A stretch of DNA of 9,217 bases, taken from assembly GCA_947453125.1 (NCBI GenBank), contig CANGGC010000048.1, forward strand, positions 1 through 9,217. Direction: 5' to 3'. The translations under genes were made by a program, and so were the position numbers. The notes beneath the pieces are model-generated. The model saw nothing but the letters and a program-made list of their open reading frames with translations. It did not search any database and was not told the origin of the DNA. The DNA comes from Planctomycetaceae bacterium (GTDB lineage: Bacteria > Planctomycetota > Planctomycetia > Pirellulales > UBA1268). This document shows positions 1 through 4,829 of this stretch, one piece after another; positions within the stretch are counted from its first letter, which is position 1, and each line of letters opens with the position of its first letter.

Positions 1-528
1 AAGATCGGCCGACTGGATCAGCGGATACCAATGGATCTGACTGTAGCCATGACGCCAGGGAAAAACGGCCGGCATGATCGCTTCGACGACGACGGCGATT
101 AGGCCAGCCGGAAGCCAGGCCTGGAGGGGCGTGGCGCCGCAGCGGGCTGCGAAGAGAAATGGAGCGGCCAGGCGGATGGCGTCGAGGAGGATGATCGGCG
201 CCGCGACAAGCAGGGCGATGCCGAGCGACGTGTCGAGCGAATAGGCGAGCACTTGGGGGGTCCAGTGGAATGCGATCGCGAGCGCCCCGAAGGCGGCCAC
301 GAGCGTCAAAAGCTCGCCCACCCAGCCCCTAAGGTGGCGGATGAAGAGGAGGGGAATCGCCAGGCCGATCCACTCGAAGGGCACCAATTCCTGACGCATC
401 CAAGGGGCCGCTAGAAGACCCGAAATGACCGGAAGAGCGATCAACACCGAGGCGACGCTGGCGACGCGCTGCCGGCGACCGCTCCAGGCAAGGGCGGGAG
501 CCGATTCATAGGTGGCGATCGCGGTCAC
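1..528 (-). CDS. lnt: Probable apolipoprotein N-acyltransferase, N-terminal part (runs off the window)
   Basis: The frame is open from a GTG at 528 to the window edge (176 codons, no stop). It encodes a strongly hydrophobic protein with membrane segments at about residues 23-42, 52-66, 70-88, 102-126 and 137-155. The last of these runs into PAVFPWRHGYSQ (153-164), which resembles the FPW..(G)YSQ signature that precedes the nitrilase-like catalytic domain in Lnt; the LIQSADL that follows also fits. In known Lnt the inner-membrane enzyme adds a third acyl chain to the N-terminal cysteine of lipoproteins, using a catalytic Glu-Lys-Cys triad. That domain would lie beyond the window, so activity cannot be judged. 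The GTG start is favoured by GAGAG six bases upstream; an in-frame TTG eight codons earlier has no such support. The identification rests on this motif and the topology only. Confidence 0.72.
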   Translation of the reverse strand, partial: MTAIATYESAPALAWSGRRQRVASVASVLIALPVISGLLAAPWMRQELVPFEWIGLAIPLLFIRHLRGWVGELLTLVAAFGALAIAFHWTPQVLAYSLDTSLGIALLVAAPIILLDAIRLAAPFLFAARCGATPLQAWLPAGLIAVVVEAIMPAVFPWRHGYSQIHWYPLIQSADL

Positions 529-600
529 GGGGCACTCTCGGAGAGGCGACAAGGGGGCCGGGAATATCGGGGCGCAAACCGAAAACCGGACAGGACGGGA

Positions 601-614
601 AATGCCTTGGCATT
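601..614. promoter_or_regulatory. Short inverted repeat upstream of lnt
   Basis: AATGCC and GGCATT flank a 2-bp TT spacer, about 70-90 bases upstream of the lnt GTG start. The near-perfect symmetry could be an operator half-site pair for a dimeric regulator. A longer-spaced pair, TCGAGCC (643-649) and GGCTCGA (673-679), lies slightly further upstream. No convincing -10/-35 pair was found in 529-739. Function is inference. Confidence 0.2.
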
Positions 615-739
615 CACCCGTCACTGCCCGGCACGATCTCACTCGAGCCCTCGGCGGCGCGAAGCCTCACAAGGCTCGATCGGCACCTCTCTGCCCGCGG
701 AAAAAGTCATCCCTGACCTTTGTCCACGTAAGACGCCCC

Positions 740-786
740 AAAAAAAGCGAGTTTTGTCGGGGGTGCCGGCCGCCGCATCCGGCGGC
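740..786 (-). terminator. Possible terminator after the small exported protein gene
   Basis: Reading the minus strand past the TAG at 811-809, a 7-bp GC stem (769-775 paired with 780-786, loop CATC) is followed about 22 bases later by seven T residues (746-740). Between them CCCC and GGGG blocks could form a second stem around the T run. The T run is not directly next to the first stem, so this is a weaker terminator than the one at 7344-7383. Confidence 0.4.
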
Positions 787-808
787 GGATCACTTGATCA
801 ACAGCCTG

Positions 809-1222
809 CTACTGCTGCTTGACCGTGGGTACAAGGTCGGTGCCACCGAGCAAGTAGGTGTAGGTCTTGCCCGCGGACACGGTGTAGGGGGCGGGTGCGC
901 CGACGTTGTAGACGGGGCCGACGACATTACCGATCACCCACACGTTCCCCCAGCCGGGAGCCAGCTTGAATGACACGGTATTTCCGCCCGAAACGGTCTG
1001 CCCACCGGCAGCAATAAACTGTGCGGGTGTCCAAAGCCCGTTCGGAACCTGGTTCTTGGGGAGCACGATCACGCCCTGGTCGGGTTGGCCGACCTGACCG
1101 TTGTTGACCCTGATCGTGACGCTCTTCTTCGTACCGCCGCCGCCACCGGCTTCTGCGGTCGAGCCGGTCACGAAGCCGAGAGCCACCACCGCGAGCACCG
1201 CCATCAGAGTTCTACGATTCAT
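809..1222 (-). CDS. Small exported protein of unknown function
   Basis: This frame encodes 137 residues. It starts with a clear Sec signal peptide: MNRR, a hydrophobic core (LMAVLAVVALGFV) and an AEA site, with predicted cleavage after residue 25 just before a run of five glycines. The mature part, of about 110 residues, is rich in Val, Gly, Thr and Asn, alternates hydrophobic and polar residues like a small beta-sandwich, and has no cysteine or recognisable catalytic motif. I do not recognise the family. The ATG at 1222 is chosen because GAGGA precedes it by about six bases and it places the signal peptide at the N-terminus. An in-frame GTG at 1285 with its own upstream AAGGAG would add 21 residues. 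It lies downstream of the DUF1559 gene on the same strand with a strong hairpin between them, so co-transcription is possible but attenuated. Confidence 0.7.
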   Translation of the reverse strand: MNRRTLMAVLAVVALGFVTGSTAEAGGGGGTKKSVTIRVNNGQVGQPDQGVIVLPKNQVPNGLWTPAQFIAAGGQTVSGGNTVSFKLAPGWGNVWVIGNVVGPVYNVGAPAPYTVSAGKTYTYLLGGTDLVPTVKQQ

Positions 1223-1298
1223 GAGATTCCTCGAGGTTGAAGAAAGCCGCCATGCAACGCGCGCGATGCATGTTCGATTGACCACCGTACTCCTTTAC

Positions 1299-1326
1299 AC
1301 GCCGCGCGGATTCATCCGTGCGGCGT
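1299..1326 (-). terminator. Strong hairpin between the DUF1559 gene and the small exported protein gene
   Basis: Bases 1299-1311 can pair with 1314-1326: 13 positions, with one G-T wobble and the rest Watson-Crick; the innermost pairs would open to make a workable loop. On the minus strand no T run follows; instead there is AAAGGAG, which looks like a ribosome-binding site. It could therefore be a partial terminator, an mRNA-stabilising 3' structure for the upstream gene, or a leader structure for the downstream gene. On the plus strand a short TTTT follows about 13 bases later, but no plus-strand gene ends here. Confidence 0.45.
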
Positions 1327-1378
1327 CCTGCCTCCATGTTTTGTAGATAGCTCGATCGTGCATTCGGGGCCGATCGGG

Positions 1379-2332
1379 CTAGTTCGTGTCCGATGCCTTC
1401 GATTCGCCGCCATCGCGGGTGCAGATCGCGGCGAGCACGTCGGGATCCATCGTTTCGTCGAGAAACGTGCAGCGGCCGTCAGCAAACGATCCGTAAGCGC
1501 CGCCGACGTGATGGCTGCGGAGGCCTTGCCCCGTCGTCGAGTTGATGAACGTGGCGTTCTGCGCGAAGGTGTTCGTGCCCCACGCCCAGACGAGATTCTC
1601 GATCCCGCTGGTGTCCGTTCCGACCGGGCTGCCACGATCGACCGCTTCACCGATGAGCAGCGTGCGGCTCAAGCCATCAATGACTTGCGACGGCGAGACG
1701 CCCCATAGGCCTGCCGATGTCGCGGCGATGATGATCCCGTTGAAGGAGGGATTCGCCGCCGGCCATTGCTGACCGGTGGGGACGATGTGGGTGCCACTGA
1801 TCCCGCCGTAGTCCTGCTTCCCGGGGAAGAACACGGACCCGCTGGGGCAGATGTAGAGCGGGATCGAGTGCGACGCCGCATCGGCGTTCCCGCCGAGGGC
1901 ATTCCACAACGTCCGGTAGTTGATCGAGGAAGCGATCGCCTGCTCCTCAATCTGCGGGAGGATGAATGACGACCAAGCGTGCTGCGTGCCGAACGGAAGC
2001 GACGGGCCGGCGGCAATCGCATCGACACCGGGGGGAAACGTCCGCCGCGAAGCCTCGTACGCACAGACGCCCAGTGACATCTGCTTGAGGTTGTTGCTGC
2101 ACTGGAGCTTGCGGCCCGCTTCTCTCACGTGGGACACGGCCGACAGCAGGAGGCCGCTGAGCGTGCCGATGATCGCCAAGACGACGAGCAATTCCACGAG
2201 GGCAAACCCGCGCGGGTGTCGGGAGGGATCGTGGCGGGGCAGGAGTGGGCCAGTGGCGATCGCGATCACGCCAGCGGACTGGAATCGAGATTCGTGGAGG
2301 GGGAGCCGCCCCCCGGAAGAGAGTTTCGGCAT
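1379..2332 (-). CDS. DUF1559 prepilin-like (type IV pilin-like) protein
   Basis: This is a 317-residue protein of the DUF1559 family, which is greatly expanded in planctomycetes. It has a type III (prepilin) signal, PRGFALVELLVV, with predicted prepilin-peptidase cleavage after Gly42 and Glu at mature position 5. A hydrophobic helix runs from about 44 to 66, and the family hallmark CSNNLKQ is at 78-84. Near the C-terminus, HHVGGAYGSFADGRCTFLDE (about 274-293) matches the H-x-GG...FADG signature of the family. Such proteins are probably assembled at the membrane or cell surface; their precise role is not established. The leader before the cleavage site is long (42 residues). A GTG at codon 22 would give a more ordinary leader, but neither start has a good ribosome-binding site, so the 5' end is uncertain. 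Ala replaces the usual Thr in GF(T)LVE. Confidence 0.93.
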   Translation of the reverse strand: MPKLSSGGRLPLHESRFQSAGVIAIATGPLLPRHDPSRHPRGFALVELLVVLAIIGTLSGLLLSAVSHVREAGRKLQCSNNLKQMSLGVCAYEASRRTFPPGVDAIAAGPSLPFGTQHAWSSFILPQIEEQAIASSINYRTLWNALGGNADAASHSIPLYICPSGSVFFPGKQDYGGISGTHIVPTGQQWPAANPSFNGIIIAATSAGLWGVSPSQVIDGLSRTLLIGEAVDRGSPVGTDTSGIENLVWAWGTNTFAQNATFINSTTGQGLRSHHVGGAYGSFADGRCTFLDETMDPDVLAAICTRDGGESKASDTN

Positions 2333-2505
2333 CGTGTGACCGTCGCTTGCTCGTGTGGAAAGCTGTTCACCCCTTAGTTAGGCGGATGAGGACCGAAAAG
2401 CTGCCAAAGAAATGTCGCTCACTTTTTTCAGTGACCGCTCGAGCCCCCACGGAGGTGGTCGGTTGTGGCAGCGTGGGCGCCGATCGCAACAACGCGCAGG
2501 GCAAG

Positions 2506-2521
2506 CCGGAAGCGCTTCCGG
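2506..2521. promoter_or_regulatory. Perfect 16-bp palindrome, possible operator
   Basis: CCGGAAGCGCTTCCGG is fully self-complementary. It sits in the divergent intergenic region, about 175 bases upstream of the DUF1559 start and 420 bases upstream of the sigma factor start. Length and symmetry fit a binding site for a dimeric transcription factor. No regulator gene other than ECF sigma factors is visible in the window. Confidence 0.35.
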
Positions 2522-2551
2522 AGAGTGACTTAGCGACAAGGAGCGAGGTGC

Positions 2552-2571
2552 CCGGAGTGACATGACTCCGG
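2552..2571. repeat. Inverted repeat with 7-bp arms
   Basis: CCGGAGT (2552-2558) and ACTCCGG (2565-2571) flank the 6-base GACATG. It could form an RNA hairpin in the leader of either divergent transcript or be an operator. No T run follows on either strand, so it is not an intrinsic terminator. Confidence 0.35.
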
Positions 2572-2847
2572 CGCCGTGGCGACCTCAGCGCGAGAATCTC
2601 GCCCAGAAATTGACCTTGCGACCATTGCCGATCGGCCACGACCTGTTAGAGTGCGCCGGTTGTCGACGGGTGGCGGCGGGTTGCATCCCGCAGACATCTG
2701 CTCTGACAATTGACCTCGGAAGACGAGTTGACATTTCTTCGCGTGCGAAGCGGTGTCTGAGCGTAGGCCGATCGACGATGAACGCTTCAGGTGTTCATTC
2801 GTGCGGAATCGCCAGTCGCGCCGAAGCGTTTCGGCTGCTCGTCCTGA

Positions 2848-2863
2848 ACGGACTCCGGTCCGT
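2848..2863 (+). promoter_or_regulatory. Hairpin in the leader of the ECF sigma gene, possible attenuator
   Basis: ACGGAC and GTCCGT pair around a TCCG tetraloop, and the pyrimidine-rich CTTTCTCTT follows at once on the plus strand. It ends 77 bases before the sigma factor ATG. The form resembles a weak intrinsic terminator, so it could attenuate transcription into the sigma gene. The short stem and the C-interrupted T tract make this tentative. Confidence 0.3.
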
Positions 2864-2940
2864 CTTTCTCTTGCCGAGAGGATCCTGCCATCGATCGGGA
2901 AGATCGTCTGCGCCTGGATCTCGAAGCGAAGGAGTGCTGT

Positions 2941-3516
2941 ATGCCCATGAATGCGACCGTGGTTGATCGGGCAGCTTTGGTCGATGCCTGCCTCGTGAAA
3001 ATGCGCACCGTGGCCCGACGGATGATCGCTCGCCACCCGCAGTTGCGTCGTTGGGAAGAGTCGCACGATCTGGTGCAAAACGCCTACGTCAGGCTGCACG
3101 GCGCGATGCAGTCGCCGACGCTCGAATCCCCGCACTGTCTCGTGGCCCTGGCCGTCACGCAGCTCAATCGGGAGCTCATCGATGCGATCCGACGGAGCAA
3201 GACCCGGGTGGCCTGGGAGCAGACATCGATGGAGTCGGGAGACGGGGCTGAATCCGCCGACGACTCCCTGGAGGACTGGTCGCGGTTTCACGAGGCGATT
3301 CAGACGCTCCCCGACGGGCAGCGCGAGGCGGTGCAGCTGCTTTGGTACCTCGAGCTCGACCAGACCGAGGCTGCCGACCGGCTCGGCGTCTCGTTGCGCA
3401 CCCTGCGCCGGTATTGGCACGACGGGCGGGCGACCCTGCGGAGGAAACTCCCCGACCTCATCCCCGATCTTGAAGGCCAACTGCAGGGGGTGGAGGTTGA
3501 TGCCGACGTCGGCTGA
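2941..3516 (+). CDS. ECF-family RNA polymerase sigma factor
   Basis: This is a complete 191-residue sigma factor. Region 2 includes ESHDLVQNAYVRLHGAM (about 40-56), the D-[LI]-VQ-x-[AT]-[YF] motif used for core binding and -10 recognition. Region 4 (about 123-170) runs from LPDGQREAVQLLWYLEL through the helix-turn-helix QTEAADRLGVSLRTLRRYWH, ending DGRATLRRKL. The RRYWH..R wording is typical of the planctomycete-type ECF sigma factors (Sigma70_ECF family). It would bind core RNA polymerase in the cytoplasm and direct it to a small regulon. The ATG at 2941 has GGAG six bases upstream; a second in-frame ATG lies two codons later. There is no extra C-terminal domain and no adjacent anti-sigma gene, so how its activity is controlled is not evident. 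It converges on the cyclase-fold gene, with 59 bases between the stops. Confidence 0.93.
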   Translation: MPMNATVVDRAALVDACLVKMRTVARRMIARHPQLRRWEESHDLVQNAYVRLHGAMQSPTLESPHCLVALAVTQLNRELIDAIRRSKTRVAWEQTSMESGDGAESADDSLEDWSRFHEAIQTLPDGQREAVQLLWYLELDQTEAADRLGVSLRTLRRYWHDGRATLRRKLPDLIPDLEGQLQGVEVDADVG

Positions 3517-3575
3517 GCAGGTGGGCCTCGTCAGGCTCCGCCAGCTGCAAAGTTCGCGGCTTCCGTGCCTCTGCC

Positions 3576-4727
3576 TCACTCCATCGCCGGCAGGGCTCCG
3601 CACGATTGCAGCGCGAGCAGTGGCAACGCCGTGCCGCTGTAGGTGATGAAGTGCCAGGTATCGGTGTTGAGGCTCCGCGTCCACCATCGGCCGCTGGCCC
3701 GCTGATTGGCCTTGAGCCACGCGATGCCACGGTTGATCCCCAAGTCGTCGGCCGACACGCCCGCTTCGCGGAGGGCGAGGATTGCGAGGCCCGTCATGTG
3801 GCCGTCGCTCGCAGGCGTCTCGAAGTCGGGCTCGGCCCTGAGCTTCTCCGCGCGGTTGCCCCTCCCCCAAGCCTCCGGCGCCGCAAAGCTCCGGATCGAC
3901 CAGCCGCCATCCTCGCGCTGGTGGCGCCGGATCATTGCCACGAGATCGGCGCTGGCGGCGGCGTCGACGAGGCCCGGAAACCGCGTCGAGGCCTGGAGGA
4001 GGAGGACGCGGCCGTAGTCGTGGGGGGGAGGCGTGTCGTGGAGGTAGGTGCGAAGCCAGGCGATCCGTGACTTGAGATCGTTGTCGCTGCCAGCCTCCGT
4101 GGCCGCAAGCCACCCCGGCGCCGTCGCTGCGGCAAGCGCCGCCACCGTCGCTTCGTGGTAGGCGTCTGATTCATAGGGCGGCCAGCAGTCGAGCGTTCCC
4201 CAGGTGCCGGAATCTTCCTGGATCGCGAACATGAGGCGCAGGGCCTTGTCGGTGTCGGCCGAGAGCGAGCCGGTGACATGCCGATCCCATTCGGCCAGCC
4301 CCGCGGCGAGGTAGATCACCTGCGCCGGCTTCGTCGACTTCCGCAGGTTTTCATCTGGTTCGGAAGCAAGGCTCGTCAGTTGCTCCTTGAAGAAGCCGAG
4401 CGTCGACTCGGGGGGCGTGCCGAGAGCGGCCGAGAGGGCAGGGCGGGCGAGCATGTAGGTGCCGTTGGTGTGGCAGCTGATGCAGCGACGCTGTCCGCTC
4501 CAGGCGACGGAGCCCTGCTCGAGATGATCGATCGCCAGGGCCGTCGAGACGCTTCCCCGCCGCGGTTCGTCGGCCGTCGCCGCCGGCACCGCGATCGATT
4601 CGTAGGCGTATTGATGCGGCTCGGCGGCGGGGAGGGGCGTTGGCACGGCTGCGGAGGCGGAGAGAAGCAGCAGCCGGGCGATGGAGCTGAGCTGGCAGGC
4701 ACGATGAGACGGGGCGAGAGCGATCAT
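3576..4727 (-). CDS. Secreted squalene-cyclase-fold (alpha/alpha-toroid) protein with a haem c motif
   Basis: The protein has 383 residues from the ATG at 4727, which is preceded by AAGGA about eight bases upstream; an ATG 11 codons earlier has no such site. A signal peptide covers about 1-35 (hydrophobic LLLLSASAAVP, cleavage near LPAA). RRCISCHTNGTYML follows, a CxxCH haem c attachment site (Cys82, Cys85, His86). The rest is helical with prenyltransferase/squalene-oxidase-type repeats: IQEDSGTWG (about 169-177), QREDGGW (about 270-276) and NQRASGRWW (about 341-349), with TGLAILALREAG between. The DxDD catalytic acid motif of true squalene-hopene cyclases is not seen, so automatic labels such as 'squalene-hopene cyclase' are probably misleading. 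It follows the cytochrome-bearing dehydrogenase gene by 102 bases on the same strand and is likely co-transcribed with it. An electron-transfer or substrate-binding role in the periplasm is inference. Confidence 0.85.
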   Translation of the reverse strand: MIALAPSHRACQLSSIARLLLLSASAAVPTPLPAAEPHQYAYESIAVPAATADEPRRGSVSTALAIDHLEQGSVAWSGQRRCISCHTNGTYMLARPALSAALGTPPESTLGFFKEQLTSLASEPDENLRKSTKPAQVIYLAAGLAEWDRHVTGSLSADTDKALRLMFAIQEDSGTWGTLDCWPPYESDAYHEATVAALAAATAPGWLAATEAGSDNDLKSRIAWLRTYLHDTPPPHDYGRVLLLQASTRFPGLVDAAASADLVAMIRRHQREDGGWSIRSFAAPEAWGRGNRAEKLRAEPDFETPASDGHMTGLAILALREAGVSADDLGINRGIAWLKANQRASGRWWTRSLNTDTWHFITYSGTALPLLALQSCGALPAME

Positions 4728-4829
4728 CGGCGGAATCCTTCCAGGCGTTGGTGGCGGCATGGCGATTTCATGGCGGCGGCAGACAGACGTGAGTGACGCC
4801 GAGACGGGAGCGGGATCGACGGGGCCGGG

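Larger units (their letters stand above)
2333..2940. other. Divergent intergenic region between the DUF1559 gene and an ECF sigma gene
   Basis: These 608 bases must hold the promoters of both flanking genes. I see no credible gene: the open frames have no ribosome-binding sites, no recognisable domains and arginine/serine-rich shadow-like translations. The region does hold several symmetric elements, annotated separately (2506-2521, 2552-2571, 2848-2863), plus CTTCGC/GCGAAG at 2737-2750 and TCACT/AGTGA around a T run near 2418-2434. TTGACA at 2729-2734 looks like a -35 box, but no matching -10 lies at the right distance. The density of inverted repeats suggests regulatory DNA or a structured leader RNA. 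Confidence 0.55.

Noticed and set aside
2377..2383. GTTAGGC resembling an integron attC core
   Set aside because: No partner RYYYAAC core at attC spacing, no cassette structure and no integrase; a 7-base match is expected by chance.
2562..2966. 134-codon plus-strand frame running into the sigma gene
   Set aside because: It overlaps the sigma start out of frame, has no recognisable domain and no supporting ribosome-binding site, and the region looks regulatory.
3517..3575. Bidirectional terminator between the converging sigma and toroid genes
   Set aside because: Only a 4-bp stem (GCCT/AGGC at 3525-3536) and no T run on either strand; the 12-bp palindrome GCCGACGTCGGC at 3502-3513 lies within coding sequence. 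Not strong enough to annotate.
2530..4113. 527-codon open frame on the minus strand
   Set aside because: It overlaps the ECF sigma gene in antisense and the toroid gene in another frame, is Arg/Pro-rich, has no ribosome-binding site and matches no family.
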